38,088 nt of DNA from Timaviella obliquedivisa GSE-PSE-MK23-08B. GTDB taxonomy: Bacteria > Cyanobacteriota > Cyanobacteriia > Elainellales > Elainellaceae. Each line of letters begins with the position of its first letter. The first letter of the stretch is position 1. This document shows, one piece after another, positions 26,110 through 35,505 of the stretch. The notes beneath the pieces are model-generated. The model did no database searches and was not told where the DNA came from. It saw nothing but the letters and a program-made list of their open reading frames with translations. The DNA lies in contig JAHHII010000023.1 in the NCBI GenBank assembly GCA_019358855.1, forward strand, positions 1 to 38,088. The letters are read 5' to 3'. The position numbers and the translations under genes were made by a program.

Positions 26110-26907
26110 ATGGAACCTTTCGACGACGCACTAGAAAAATCTGCCATTAGCGAAATCGATACTGCCCTGAAGCGATTGAATAAGGGCTGGACGATCGCCA
26201 AGCGTTCACTCAAAGAATGGGATTTCAAAACCTCAGCCCAATCTCTAGAAGGCTTGACTGATGAGCTAGACAAGTTGAGCGATCGCTGGCAAGAACAGGA
26301 AACAATTCTGCGCGATGCAATTGAAGTTGACCAAAAATTTGTCCAATCTAATGATTACGCGGCTGCCATTGAAGAGGTCTTAAAAACAGTAGGAATTCCG
26401 GTGCGGGGTGAATTTCCAAACTATGAATTTCCACCCTTCAAACTAACTTTTAATCGGGAACAAGGCTATGTGCGACTGAGCGTGGGGAGGCGATCGCAAC
26501 AGACCAAAGCTTTCGCCCCTGAACAGTTGGGCACTTGGGTGGCAGGGCAATACCGCAAAGTGATTGAGAGTAAGTTTGACGCAACCCGTTTTTGCAAAGA
26601 ACTATTAAGCGCTTACGAACTGCTGAACACCCTGACGCTGAAGCAAGACAGCGTCGCTTGGGGACATTCTATTTTGCTAAAAGACATTTATCGTCTGCTG
26701 ACCTTAAAGCAAGCCGCTAAGCAAGACTATCCCGAAGCGCTGTTTGTCTTTGATCTGGCACGGCTAAAAGAACAATCCCAAATTCAGTATGATCAATATC
26801 AGTTTGACTTGGAGCCTTCCCGAAACCCAGCAAGTAGCTTTGTGTTGGTGAATAGCCAGGGGCAAGAGAGTCGGGTCAGTACGTTGGCGATTCATTTGAT
26901 GGACTAG
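26110..26907 (+). CDS. Unknown protein, first gene of the three-gene ATPase cassette
   Basis: The 265-residue protein is not one I recognise. It has a helical, charged N-terminus with coiled-coil character (about 10-75: EIDTALKRLNKGWTIAKRSL, LTDELDKLSDRWQEQETILRDAI), then a mixed alpha/beta middle (GEFPNYEFPPFKLTFNREQGYVRLSVGRR, 99-127) and a helical part (FCKELLSAYELLNTLTLKQD). The end is FVLVNSQGQESRVSTLAIHLMD. No signal peptide, membrane segment or Walker motif is seen. It starts 41 bp before two ATPase genes in the same orientation and is probably an adaptor or sensor for them. ATG 26110 follows a HIP1-like CGATCG. Confidence 0.72.
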   Translation: MEPFDDALEKSAISEIDTALKRLNKGWTIAKRSLKEWDFKTSAQSLEGLTDELDKLSDRWQEQETILRDAIEVDQKFVQSNDYAAAIEEVLKTVGIPVRGEFPNYEFPPFKLTFNREQGYVRLSVGRRSQQTKAFAPEQLGTWVAGQYRKVIESKFDATRFCKELLSAYELLNTLTLKQDSVAWGHSILLKDIYRLLTLKQAAKQDYPEALFVFDLARLKEQSQIQYDQYQFDLEPSRNPASSFVLVNSQGQESRVSTLAIHLMD

Positions 26908-26944
26908 ATAATGATGGACTAGATAACTGATGGATTAGATTAAC
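26897..26944 (+). repeat. Triplicated 15-17 bp unit across a stop codon
   Basis: TGATGGACTAGATAA occurs at 26897-26911, again with one added base at 26912-26927, and as a variant at 26928-26944. The first copy holds the last codons and TAG of the preceding gene. The copies fill the spacer before the first ATPase gene at 26949. It looks like replication slippage and sets the intergenic spacing. Confidence 0.75.
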
Positions 26945-26948
26945 CCTG

Positions 26949-28133
26949 ATGCGAATTGATGAGTTAGATATTGAAGCCCTGCTTTCAGGCGAACCACCGC
27001 CCCATCCCGACCTGCTGATGGAAATGACCCTGGGGCGCGATCGCTGGCTGAATCGGCTGCGAGATCATTACCTGGCGAACTATATTGCCGATGGCGGCAG
27101 CAAAGTAAAAGTGTTGGTGGGTGGTGCAGGGACAGGCAAAACCCATCTGTTGCAATGCGCCTTGCAAGATGCCCAAGCCTTGGGCTACCAAACGGTTTAC
27201 CTGACAGCATTGGAATATCGCCTCAATGACTTGCCAGGGTTATATCGGGCGATCGTCAAACAGCTAGACACCGAAAAACTGGTCAGCGGACTCTGCCACC
27301 AAGTGGCAAAAAAGCTGGGCTACGGGCAATACGACGATGACGATGCCATGCTGTCGCTATTGATTGAAGACCAGGGCTTGACCCGCGATTTGGCAGTGCA
27401 TGAAATCAAACGAACGATTGGTTTAACACTGCGGGATGCTGATTTTGGCGCGTCTTTTCGGGCGTTTGCCTACAGTGTCATTAGCAATCGGTTAATTATA
27501 GGTAATGAGGAAAGCGTTCGGGTGGCGCTTAAGTGGCTGGCAGGAGAGAAACTAGAGCGCCATCAGAAGCAATCAACTTTGTTATTTGAACGGCTGCAAA
27601 AAACGAATGCTCGCTACTGGCTTAACTCTTTGATTCGCTTGTTGCACATGGCAGGGATGACCGGGCTTGTGGTGGCGATCGATGATTTGGAAGTCATGAC
27701 TGAGCGTAGTGCCGAAACTCGCCGCTATCGCTACACCGCTAACGCGATCAAAGACACCTGCGAACTGTTCCGGCAAATTATTGATGATGGCGAACTACTG
27801 GATCATTTTTTGTTGCTTCTGGCAGGACGACGGGAAATGATTGAAGACGATCGCCGGGGCTTTAAGAGCTACGAGGCGCTATGGATGCGCTTACAAAGTG
27901 GGCTACTGGCGATCGACCAATTCAATCCCCTTGCCGATATTGTCGATACTGATATTCATTTGGTAACGCAGGGACACAGCTTTGCCGATCAGGTGCAGAC
28001 TCGCCTGGGGCAACTGTTTCAGGAAGCTGGGTTGCCGCTTCATCCCGATCGCCCTGTGCCCGAATTGTATGAGCATAGTCAGCTTCGCGCCAAAGTGATT
28101 GCCACCACGCTGATGGCATTGGAGGAAGGCTGA
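26949..28133 (+). CDS. P-loop ATPase, BREX ATP-binding (DUF2791)-like, first of two
   Basis: The 394-residue protein has Walker A GGAGTGKTHLL (58-68), Walker B GLVVAIDDLEVM (239-250) and a sensor segment HFLLLLAGRREMIED (286-300). The start (ALLSGEPPPHPDLLMEMTLGRDRWLNRLRDHYL) and the long helical insert between the Walker motifs (HEIKRTIGLTLRDADFGASF, ALKWLAGEKLERHQ) resemble the ATPases of the BrxC/BrxD and DUF2791 group. The assignment is by pattern and is not certain. It shares one base with the next gene (TGATG), so translation is coupled. A gated ATPase in a complex with its neighbours is likely. Confidence 0.7.
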   Translation: MRIDELDIEALLSGEPPPHPDLLMEMTLGRDRWLNRLRDHYLANYIADGGSKVKVLVGGAGTGKTHLLQCALQDAQALGYQTVYLTALEYRLNDLPGLYRAIVKQLDTEKLVSGLCHQVAKKLGYGQYDDDDAMLSLLIEDQGLTRDLAVHEIKRTIGLTLRDADFGASFRAFAYSVISNRLIIGNEESVRVALKWLAGEKLERHQKQSTLLFERLQKTNARYWLNSLIRLLHMAGMTGLVVAIDDLEVMTERSAETRRYRYTANAIKDTCELFRQIIDDGELLDHFLLLLAGRREMIEDDRRGFKSYEALWMRLQSGLLAIDQFNPLADIVDTDIHLVTQGHSFADQVQTRLGQLFQEAGLPLHPDRPVPELYEHSQLRAKVIATTLMALEEG

Positions 28134-29425
28134 TGGAACGGTACGACGCAAACCGTAGGAAGGCGATCGCCATTATAGAATCCCTGCGGGCAGGGATTCC
28201 TACTCGCATGTCTACCCGCGAACTACCTGATTTACGGGCATCTCTCACCGATGTAATTCGCCAAGACCTGACCCAATTTGTCCAAGGCAAACGACCCAAG
28301 GGCAGACTTGCCTGGGGCCCCTATGGTCAGGGTAAAACCCATGCCCTGACCACCGTAGAGCATGTTGCTCTGGATATGGGCTTTGCCGTCAGCCGTGTCT
28401 CTCTGAGCCGGGAAGTCTCTTGCCATCACTTAATGAATTTCTATGGACGAGTTGCTTCGGTAATTCGGACACCTGACTCTAAGTTGACCGGGCTAACCAA
28501 GGGGCTGAATTCTAAAAAAGCGGGCGACTTGCTCAATAGCCCTATTCCCCAGCCCGATCGCTACAGCCATCCGCTGCCTAGCATTGTGTTGGAAGACTAC
28601 TTTTTGACCACGGGCGAAGAGCAAGACCTGCTAATGGGCGACTTAATGGGAACTCGCTTAACTAGTCCAGAACTTAAGCGCATTCATCGCAATTGTCGGG
28701 GCGAAACCTTTCCCAAGTTTGATACCAACTTTCGTAATACCCAGCACGGCAGCGCCTACTTTGGCGTGATGGCAGATGCGATCGCCCTCTGTGGCTACAA
28801 AGGCTGGGTGCTGCTGCTCGATGAAGTCGAGTTAGTGGGGCGATTGGGCAAAGTTGGTCGGCTGCAAGCCTATCGCAACCTTAACTGGTTGTTGAATTGG
28901 TCAACCCGATCCATTCAGGGCGACGGCGACCAAGAGCAATTCTGCCAAAATCCCTACCCTATCTACACCTTTGGCGTAGTGGCATCCAGCCTCCGCAATG
29001 ACGTATGGTACAGCGGCACCACTACTCTCAGCGCCAAAAACGATCGCACCCAAATTCCCCAACTCGCCGCCGAAAAGTTTGGTGCCGAAGCCGCCTTGAC
29101 GATGCAAGAGTTCTTTGAAACTGCTGTGAGTCCTTACTGCCCCACCATTCGCCCTCTAGAAACAGCAAACCTGGTGAAGTTACTAGATCAACTGGTGAAA
29201 CTGCACGGCACTGCCTATGGATGGAACGCTCAAATGAATGCATCAAAGCTGGTGAAAACTGTGGGTAGTCAACCCATCCGTACTCACATTCGTGCCACCC
29301 TAGAAGCACTGGATATTGCCTACCTGTATAACGAAACGATTGAGCTAGGAGTAACGGATTTGGTCGAAGCTTCGGTACAGGAAGAGGAAGGTTTTTTTGC
29401 GATCGAAGATGCCGCAGATGTTTAA
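28133..29425 (+). CDS. P-loop ATPase, BrxD/DUF2791-like, second of two
   Basis: The 430-residue protein begins with an NRRKAIAIIESLRAGIPTR segment, the typical BrxD-like I-I-E-x-L-R-x-G-x-P start. Walker A is WGPYGQGKTHAL (61-72) and Walker B is GWVLLLDEVELVG (224-236), followed by NPYPIYTFGVVASSL as the sensor strand. A helical C-terminal part (about 330-420) follows, ending in an acidic tail. In BREX, BrxD acts with a helicase (BrxHI) in anti-phage defence. No helicase, PglX methylase, PglZ, BrxC or BrxL is within this window. With its two neighbours it forms a self-contained three-gene unit. The gene is intact. Confidence 0.75.
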   Translation: MERYDANRRKAIAIIESLRAGIPTRMSTRELPDLRASLTDVIRQDLTQFVQGKRPKGRLAWGPYGQGKTHALTTVEHVALDMGFAVSRVSLSREVSCHHLMNFYGRVASVIRTPDSKLTGLTKGLNSKKAGDLLNSPIPQPDRYSHPLPSIVLEDYFLTTGEEQDLLMGDLMGTRLTSPELKRIHRNCRGETFPKFDTNFRNTQHGSAYFGVMADAIALCGYKGWVLLLDEVELVGRLGKVGRLQAYRNLNWLLNWSTRSIQGDGDQEQFCQNPYPIYTFGVVASSLRNDVWYSGTTTLSAKNDRTQIPQLAAEKFGAEAALTMQEFFETAVSPYCPTIRPLETANLVKLLDQLVKLHGTAYGWNAQMNASKLVKTVGSQPIRTHIRATLEALDIAYLYNETIELGVTDLVEASVQEEEGFFAIEDAADV

Positions 29426-29481
29426 GGAAATTGTTTAAGGAGATGGGGTGAAATCCTGTTTAAGACTCCACCCGATCGCCC

Positions 29482-32106
29482 TTACCCTTGGGTTGTCAAT
29501 ACTTCCGAAGGCAAGCGCTTAAACGCTAATCGTTCGTTTTCGACATCTACAAAAATCGTGTCGCCATTGACAAACTCGCTCCGCAGAATTGCTTTAGCGA
29601 TCTGGGTTTCTAGCTCACGTTGAATAGCACGCTTGAGCGGACGAGCACCATACACGGGGTCATACCCGACTTCTGCTAGGAAATCAAGAGCAGAATCTGA
29701 AAGACGAAGTGACATTTTGCGATCGCTCAACCGTTCTGCTAACCGTTCTACTTGCAGTTTGATAATACGTCGCAGTTCCGATTTTTGTAAGCTGTGGAAG
29801 ATGATCACCTCATCAATCCGATTCAGAAACTCCGGACGGAAGTTTTCACGCATGGCAAGCATGACGCGCGATCGCATTTCTTCGTGCTGAGTATCATCCC
29901 CCGCTAGATCCAAAATGTATTGCGAACCGATGTTACTCGTCATGATAATAATCGAGTTCTTAAAGTCTACGGTGCGACCTTGCGAATCGGTAACACGACC
30001 ATCATCTAAAATCTGCAACATGACGTTAAATACATCAGAATGCGCCTTCTCAATTTCGTCGAACAAAATGACGGAATAGGGACGACGACGGATAGCCTCG
30101 GTAAGCTGTCCACCCTCCTCATAGCCCACGTAGCCTGGAGGTGCGCCAATCAGTCGAGACACGGTATGTTTTTCCATGTACTCTGACATATCGATTCGCA
30201 CCATGGCTTCCTCGGTATCGAATAAATAAGCGGCAAGAGCTTTTGCCAATTCCGTTTTACCAACTCCGGTAGGCCCTAAGAAAATGAAACTGGCGATCGG
30301 GCGGTTCGGATCAGAAAGTCCGGCGCGCGATCGCTGAATTGCATCAGCTACAGCAGTCACGGCTTCATCTTGTCCGACTACCCGCTGATGAAGTTCATCT
30401 TCGAGTTGCAGCAACTTATCCATTTCTGAAGCCACGAGCTTACTAATGGGAATGCCTGTCCATTTAGAAATAATTTCGGCAATGTCGGATTCCGAGACTT
30501 CTTCCCGCAGTAAAGATTTACCATTGGTTTGGGTTTGGGTCATCTTCACTTCTGCCTCTTGCAGCTTGCGCTGGAGGTCGGTAGATTTGCCGTACTTCAA
30601 CTCGGCGGCTTTATTCAAGTCATAGTCACGTTCTGCCTGCTGAATTTCTAAGTTGACGCGATCGATCTCTTCTTTGATCGCCTGTACCTGATTAATGATG
30701 TCCTTCTCGGCGTGCCATTGAGTGCTGAGCGTCCGTTGCTCTTCTTTGAGATCTGCCAGTTCTTTCTCAATCCGCTCTAGGCGATCTTTAGAGGCTAAAT
30801 CGCTTTCTTTTTTCAATGAAAGCCGCTCCATTTCAAGCTGTAAAATTTTGCGATCGACCTCATCCAAAGCGTCGGGTTTGGATGTGATTTCCATCTTCAT
30901 TTTTGCCGCGGCTTCGTCTACCAAATCGATCGCTTTGTCGGGTAAAAATCGATCGCTAATATAACGATTCGACAAGGTAGCTGCTGCCACTAACGAACTA
31001 TCAGAAATTCTCACCGCATGGTGCAATTCATAGCGCTCTTTCAATCCGCGCAGAATTGAAATCGTATCCTCAACGCTGGGTTGATCAACATATACCTGCT
31101 GGAAGCGGCGCTCTAAAGCTGCGTCTTTTTCGATGTATTTGCGGTATTCATCTAACGTGGTCGCCCCAATGCAGCGCAATTCGCCTCGCGCCAGCATCGG
31201 CTTCAATAGGTTCCCAGCATCCATTGCGCCCTGGGTTGCACCCGCTCCAACAACGGTGTGAATTTCGTCAATGAACAGAATAATATTGCCTTGAGAATCA
31301 GTGACTTCTTTGAGAACCGCTTTGAGTCGATCTTCAAATTCGCCTCGGTACTTGGCTCCGGCAATCAGTGCGCCCATATCTAACGAAATTAGCTTACGGT
31401 CTTTTAGTGATTCGGGAACGTCGCCACTGAGGATACGCTGTGCTAATCCTTCCGCGATCGCCGTTTTACCCACACCGGGTTCACCAATTAAAACGGGATT
31501 GTTTTTAGTCCGACGCGACAAAATTTGAATGGTTCGCCGAATTTCGTCATCTCGCCCAATCACAGGATCGAGTTTGCCTTGACGGGCATATTCTGTCAAA
31601 TCTCGACCATATTTGGTTAAAGATTCGTATTTTCCTTCTGGATTTTGATCGGTCACTTTCTGCGTCCCTCTAATTTGGTCAACCGCTATTTTCAGCTTGC
31701 GTTCGTCTAGTTTGAATTCTTGAAATAATCCTCGCCCAAATCGTTCATCTTTGGGATAAGCCAAAAGTAGATGTTCGATAGAAATATAATCGTCGCCAAA
31801 TTCTAGCCGAATTTTCTCAGCGCGATCGGTTAAGACATCCAGCGATCGCCCCAAGTACACGGCTCCACCCGCGCCCGATACCTTCGGTTGTTTACGGATG
31901 TATTCTTCGGTATAGTGGCGTACCTGCTGCGAATTAACGCCCAACTTATTAAAAATATTGGCGGCAAGCCCATCTTGCTCCAACAGCGCCAACATCAAAT
32001 GTTCAGACTCTAGTTGCTGATGCTGCGACTGTTTGGCAATTTCAGGAGTCCGGGCGATCGCTTCCCAGGCTTTTTCAGTAAATTTATTAGGATCAGTAGG
32101 TTGCAT
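29482..32106 (-). CDS. clpB: ClpB disaggregase (Hsp100)
   Basis: The 874-residue protein is a full ClpB: an N-terminal double Clp-N domain ([17 protein letters not shown] through about 145), NBD1 with Walker [14 protein letters not shown] near residue 208, a coiled-coil middle domain (about 405-525, with [22 protein letters not shown]), NBD2 with [14 protein letters not shown] near residue 608, and the D2 C-terminal domain. It threads proteins out of aggregates with DnaK and is needed for thermotolerance. The N-terminus matches the cyanobacterial ClpB1 type. I saw no CIRCE element (TTAGCACTC-N9-GAGTGCTAA) upstream, so HrcA control is not indicated. Confidence 0.96.
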   Translation of the reverse strand: MQPTDPNKFTEKAWEAIARTPEIAKQSQHQQLESEHLMLALLEQDGLAANIFNKLGVNSQQVRHYTEEYIRKQPKVSGAGGAVYLGRSLDVLTDRAEKIRLEFGDDYISIEHLLLAYPKDERFGRGLFQEFKLDERKLKIAVDQIRGTQKVTDQNPEGKYESLTKYGRDLTEYARQGKLDPVIGRDDEIRRTIQILSRRTKNNPVLIGEPGVGKTAIAEGLAQRILSGDVPESLKDRKLISLDMGALIAGAKYRGEFEDRLKAVLKEVTDSQGNIILFIDEIHTVVGAGATQGAMDAGNLLKPMLARGELRCIGATTLDEYRKYIEKDAALERRFQQVYVDQPSVEDTISILRGLKERYELHHAVRISDSSLVAAATLSNRYISDRFLPDKAIDLVDEAAAKMKMEITSKPDALDEVDRKILQLEMERLSLKKESDLASKDRLERIEKELADLKEEQRTLSTQWHAEKDIINQVQAIKEEIDRVNLEIQQAERDYDLNKAAELKYGKSTDLQRKLQEAEVKMTQTQTNGKSLLREEVSESDIAEIISKWTGIPISKLVASEMDKLLQLEDELHQRVVGQDEAVTAVADAIQRSRAGLSDPNRPIASFIFLGPTGVGKTELAKALAAYLFDTEEAMVRIDMSEYMEKHTVSRLIGAPPGYVGYEEGGQLTEAIRRRPYSVILFDEIEKAHSDVFNVMLQILDDGRVTDSQGRTVDFKNSIIIMTSNIGSQYILDLAGDDTQHEEMRSRVMLAMRENFRPEFLNRIDEVIIFHSLQKSELRRIIKLQVERLAERLSDRKMSLRLSDSALDFLAEVGYDPVYGARPLKRAIQRELETQIAKAILRSEFVNGDTIFVDVENERLAFKRLPSEVLTTQG

Positions 32107-32274
32107 AGATTAGGAAGTTTAAGGTTACGAGTGGGAACCTCAGAGAACTCAGCTCCCTTTTATTTCCTTAATTGTATGAACTAGGAGAGCGATCGCTAAG
32201 GTAGGAATACCGCCCTTAAAGCAGTCGGTGTTGCCGTCTATCGCTTAAGATTTCTAAACACGCTAAGAAATTCT

Positions 32275-32664
32275 ATGAACAGAAAAAATGTGTCTTCGGG
32301 TTCTCCCTTCGAGAAGCCTATTGGTTTTTCAAGAGCAGTTTGTATTGGTAATATCATTGCGGTTGCCGGAACCGCACCCGTAGCTGCTGACGGTTCTACG
32401 GCGTTTCCAGGAGACGTGTATGAGCAAACAAAACGCTGTCTTGAAATTATTCAAACGGCGATCGAGGCAGCAGATGGTCGGATTGAAGATGTCATTCGCA
32501 CCCGCATCATGATGACTGATATTTCGTGCTGGGAAGAAGCGGCAAAAGCGCACGGTGAGGTGTTTGGAGAGATTCGTCCGGCTTGCACCTTTGTGGAAGT
32601 ATCGAGGTTTATTAAAGAAGACTGGCTAGTAGAACTTGAGGCGGACTGTGTGACTCAGCTATGA
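32275..32664 (+). CDS. RidA-family (YjgF/UK114) protein
   Basis: The 129-residue protein contains SPFEKPIGFSRAVCIGNIIAVAGTAP, FPGDVYEQTKRCLEIIQTAI, ADGRIEDVIRTRIMMTDIS, and EIRPACTFVEVSRFIKEDWLVELEAD, the full Rid fold. The Arg of I-R-P-A-C-T-F-V-E-V matches the catalytic Arg of RidA, which hydrolyses reactive 2-aminoacrylate and other enamines/imines. The N-terminus lacks the canonical RidA P-x-A-x-G-P-Y block, so it belongs to another Rid subgroup whose substrate is uncertain. It is a single gene with its own terminator. Confidence 0.88.
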   Translation: MNRKNVSSGSPFEKPIGFSRAVCIGNIIAVAGTAPVAADGSTAFPGDVYEQTKRCLEIIQTAIEAADGRIEDVIRTRIMMTDISCWEEAAKAHGEVFGEIRPACTFVEVSRFIKEDWLVELEADCVTQL

Positions 32665-32670
32665 ACGGGG

Positions 32671-32709
32671 ATTCAGCCTTTACGTTGAGCAAAGGCTGGA
32701 TGGTTTTTT
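32671..32709 (+). terminator. Intrinsic terminator of the RidA-family gene
   Basis: Eleven-base arms (32671-32681 and 32691-32701, one G-T wobble) enclose a nine-base loop and are followed by six T at 32704-32709. It starts seven bases after the RidA-family stop codon at 32664 and faces the convergent dapB gene, whose stop is at 32725. Confidence 0.9.
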
Positions 32710-32724
32710 CAAAGAAATTAGTCT

Positions 32725-33546
32725 TCACAGAATTTTCTCTAGACCGTAAACCAGAGATTTGAGGGTAATGACTTTGCGAATAGACAGCAATACTCCTGGC
32801 ATAAAGCTGGCGCGATCGGTCGTATCATGCCGCAGTGTATAAATTTCTCCAGGCGCACCAAAAATCACTTCCTCATGGGCAATGAGTCCGGGCAAGCGAA
32901 CACTATGAATCCGAATACCTGATTCGGTTTGGGAGCCTCTTGCTCCTGGTATCTTTTCGGTTTCTTTGACTTGAGGCGGATTGAAGGGCTTGCCGAATTC
33001 TTCTAAAAGCTGAGCAGTTTGAATGGCAGTACCGCTGGGAGCATCGGCTTTTTGGTTGTGGTGTAGTTCAATAATTTCCACATAATCGAAGTATTGAGAG
33101 GCGCGGACAGCCGCCTGTTGAAGCAATACCATACCGATAGAGAAATTAGGAACAATAAGGCAACCCGTGCTGGCTTTATCGGCAAAGTCTGCTAAATCTT
33201 GAATTTGGTCGGGGCTGAGTCCGGTGGTGCCCACAACGGGGCGCACTCCATAGGCGATCGCTGCCCGCACATTGTTGTACACCGAGTCAGGATGGGTAAA
33301 GTCCACCATCACAGCAAGCTGCTTCTCCTGGGTTGCCATCACCAAAGTGGCTTGCAGGTCTGCCAGAATGGGGATCTCTAGTTCGCCACAGCCCGCCACT
33401 ATGCCCACGTCCAGCCCTTGCAGTTCGGGGCTGCGATCGACTGCTCCAACCAGGGTTAAATCTTCGGCAGCGACGATCGCTTTAACCACCTCGCGCCCCA
33501 TTTTGCCCCCTGCACCATTGACCACGACTGGGATTGGACTTGACAT
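32725..33546 (-). CDS. dapB: 4-hydroxy-tetrahydrodipicolinate reductase
   Basis: The 273-residue enzyme reduces 4-hydroxy-tetrahydrodipicolinate with NAD(P)H in diaminopimelate/lysine synthesis. It has the N-terminal nucleotide-binding motif [17 protein letters not shown], the [13 protein letters not shown] and PVVGTTGLS segments, the catalytic [22 protein letters not shown] (His-His and Lys), and [30 protein letters not shown]. Length is normal for the family. It is divergent from chlI across 119 bases. Confidence 0.95.
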   Translation of the reverse strand: MSSPIPVVVNGAGGKMGREVVKAIVAAEDLTLVGAVDRSPELQGLDVGIVAGCGELEIPILADLQATLVMATQEKQLAVMVDFTHPDSVYNNVRAAIAYGVRPVVGTTGLSPDQIQDLADFADKASTGCLIVPNFSIGMVLLQQAAVRASQYFDYVEIIELHHNQKADAPSGTAIQTAQLLEEFGKPFNPPQVKETEKIPGARGSQTESGIRIHSVRLPGLIAHEEVIFGAPGEIYTLRHDTTDRASFMPGVLLSIRKVITLKSLVYGLEKIL

Positions 33547-33580
33547 AATTGAGAACCCTTCTAAGCAACTAATGGATATT

Positions 33581-33605
33581 GTAAGTTAGCTCCGTAAGTT
33601 AGCTC
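33581..33605. repeat. 12-bp direct repeat in the dapB-chlI intergenic region
   Basis: GTAAGTTAGCTC occurs at 33581-33592 and 33594-33605, one base apart, followed by an inverted repeat TCACA-A-TGTGA at 33622-33632. Both lie between the divergent dapB and chlI starts and may be operator sites. The direct repeat may equally be slippage. Confidence 0.5.
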
Positions 33606-33665
33606 TGCATCCCTCTCTGTGTCACAATGTGAAACAGTCGTCAACCGTCAGTATTCAGGTATATT

Positions 33666-34769
33666 GTGAGTCCTACTGCCACCAAACTCTCCCCCCGTCG
33701 CGTGTTTCCCTTCACTGCCATTGTCGGTCAAGAGGAAATGAAACTAGCGCTGTTACTAAACGTTATTGACCCCAAAATCGGCGGTGTCATGATTATGGGC
33801 GATCGCGGCACTGGCAAATCCACCACTATTCGGGCATTAGCAGACGTGCTACCCGAAATTGACGTTGTCGCAGGCGACCCCTTCAACAGTCATCCCAACG
33901 ATGCAGGGCTGATGAGCGACTTTGTTAAAGAACAGATCGAAGCCGGACAAACGCCCCAAGTGGCACAGAAAAAAGTGCCGATGATTGATCTGCCTTTAGG
34001 TGCAACCGAGGATCGGGTTTGCGGCACTATTGATATTGAAAAAGCCCTATCTGAAGGCGTAAAAGCCTTTGAACCTGGACTTTTGGCACAGGCGAATCGG
34101 GGCATTCTCTACGTCGATGAAGTCAACTTGCTAGATGATCACCTGGTCGATGTCCTGCTCGATTCAGCAGCTTCGGGCTGGAATACAGTGGAGCGGGAAG
34201 GCATTTCGATTCGTCACCCGGCGCGGTTTGTGTTAGTCGGCTCAGGCAACCCCGAAGAAGGTGAACTGCGCCCTCAACTGCTCGATCGCTTTGGGCTACA
34301 CGCCGAGATCCGCACCGTTAAAGATCCAACTCTGCGAGTCGAAATTGTCGAGCAGCGATCGGACTTTGACCAAGATCCAGAAACGTTTTTAGAGAAGCAC
34401 CGCCCCCAGCAAGAAGCGCTTCAACAAACTCTGATCAATGCGCAGACTTTACTAAAGTCGGTCAACATCGATCGCGATTTGAAGATTAAAATATCTCAAG
34501 CTTGCTCCGAGTTAGATGTGGATGGGCTACGGGGTGACATTGTGACTAATCGCACAGCCAAAGCGCTGGCAGCACTAGAAGGACGCACAGAAGTGACCGT
34601 TAACGATGTTCAGCGTGTCATGGTCATGGCGTTGCGTCACCGTCTCCGGAAAGATCCCCTAGAGTCAATTGATTCTGGGTATAAAGTTGGAAAAGTCTTC
34701 AATCAGGTGTTTGGGGTTGTTGAGTCGGCAGATCAAAATGGAGCGGGGCAGCCTGTGGCAATTCGTTAG
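33666..34769 (+). CDS. chlI: Magnesium chelatase ATPase subunit I
   Basis: The 367-residue AAA+ protein drives insertion of Mg2+ into protoporphyrin IX, the first committed step of chlorophyll synthesis, with ChlD and ChlH. It contains [20 protein letters not shown], Walker [16 protein letters not shown], Walker [24 protein letters not shown], and the AAA+ sensor/arginine-finger region [23 protein letters not shown]. The start is GTG at 33666. It belongs to the plant/cyanobacterial ChlI type by its N-terminus and lies apart from chlD/chlH in this window. A Uma2-type gene follows 11 bases after the stop. Confidence 0.96.
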   Translation: MSPTATKLSPRRVFPFTAIVGQEEMKLALLLNVIDPKIGGVMIMGDRGTGKSTTIRALADVLPEIDVVAGDPFNSHPNDAGLMSDFVKEQIEAGQTPQVAQKKVPMIDLPLGATEDRVCGTIDIEKALSEGVKAFEPGLLAQANRGILYVDEVNLLDDHLVDVLLDSAASGWNTVEREGISIRHPARFVLVGSGNPEEGELRPQLLDRFGLHAEIRTVKDPTLRVEIVEQRSDFDQDPETFLEKHRPQQEALQQTLINAQTLLKSVNIDRDLKIKISQACSELDVDGLRGDIVTNRTAKALAALEGRTEVTVNDVQRVMVMALRHRLRKDPLESIDSGYKVGKVFNQVFGVVESADQNGAGQPVAIR

Positions 34770-34780
34770 TAGAGTCAATT

Positions 34781-35431
34781 ATGGTACATCTCCAACTCAA
34801 TCAAATACGGATCGCACCAGGACAACGTGTGCAGTTGGAAAGAGTTAGCTGGTCGGAGTTTGAAGCAATTTCGGCAGAGTTGGGAGAAGGGCGATCGACC
34901 CAAATCGCTTATTATGACGGCACTCTAGAAATTATGGCTCCTCTGCCCGAACATGAAACCGCTAAAGTTTTTTTAGGCGATTTTGTCAAAGCTCTGCTTA
35001 ACGAACTAGAAATAGAGTGGCTCTCGTTAGGTTCTACCACCTTAAAACAGCAGTTGATGGCGGCTGGAATTGAACCAGATGATTGTTTTTACATTCAAAC
35101 TTGTCAACAGATGGTGGGAAAAACTCGGTTGGATTTAGCGATCGATCCGCCGCCTGATCTGGCGATCGAAATTGATTTGACCTCTAAAACCCAAATTAGT
35201 GCCTACGAAGCTCTAAAAGTGCCAGAGGTCTGGTGCTATGACAACGGCATCCTAAAGTTTTTTGTGTTGCAGAATGGGCGCTATATAGAATCTCAAGTTA
35301 GTCCAAACTTTCCAAATTTACCGTTATTAGAATACCTTCCCAAATTTATTCAGCGCGGTCAAACTGAGGTGATGAGTGCTGTGCAGCGATCGTTTCGGCA
35401 ATGGGTTCGGGAACGTCTGATCCGTTGCTGA
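34781..35431 (+). CDS. Uma2-family (DUF820) PD-(D/E)xK-type protein
   Basis: The 216-residue protein has the Uma2/DUF820 core: IAYYDGTLEIMAPLPEHETAK, then TRLDLAIDPPPDLAIEIDLTSKT with the Asp-(x)n-Glu-x-x-x residues of a restriction-like active site, and ALKVPEVWCYDNGILKFFVL. Cyanobacteria carry very many such genes; their substrate is unknown and they are often linked to mobile elements. Only 11 bases follow chlI, so it may be read from the chlI transcript by chance proximity. Confidence 0.88.
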   Translation: MVHLQLNQIRIAPGQRVQLERVSWSEFEAISAELGEGRSTQIAYYDGTLEIMAPLPEHETAKVFLGDFVKALLNELEIEWLSLGSTTLKQQLMAAGIEPDDCFYIQTCQQMVGKTRLDLAIDPPPDLAIEIDLTSKTQISAYEALKVPEVWCYDNGILKFFVLQNGRYIESQVSPNFPNLPLLEYLPKFIQRGQTEVMSAVQRSFRQWVRERLIRC

Positions 35432-35505
35432 GGCAGTTTTCTCTACGATATTTTCTCCAAAATTTTAGCCACCGCGATCGCCCCTAGCAATACTCTGTTT
35501 CTCAC

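Noticed and set aside
26110-29425. A complete BREX or Shango system
   Set aside because: Only the ATPases resemble BREX parts; no methylase, PglZ, BrxL, helicase or TerB-like gene is present within the window.
32107-32274. CIRCE heat-shock operator upstream of clpB
   Set aside because: No TTAGCACTC-N9-GAGTGCTAA match found in the interval.
33622-33632. TCACAATGTGA as a CRP-type site
   Set aside because: The arms are inverted relative to TGTGA-N6-TCACA and the spacing is one base, so it does not match the CRP consensus.
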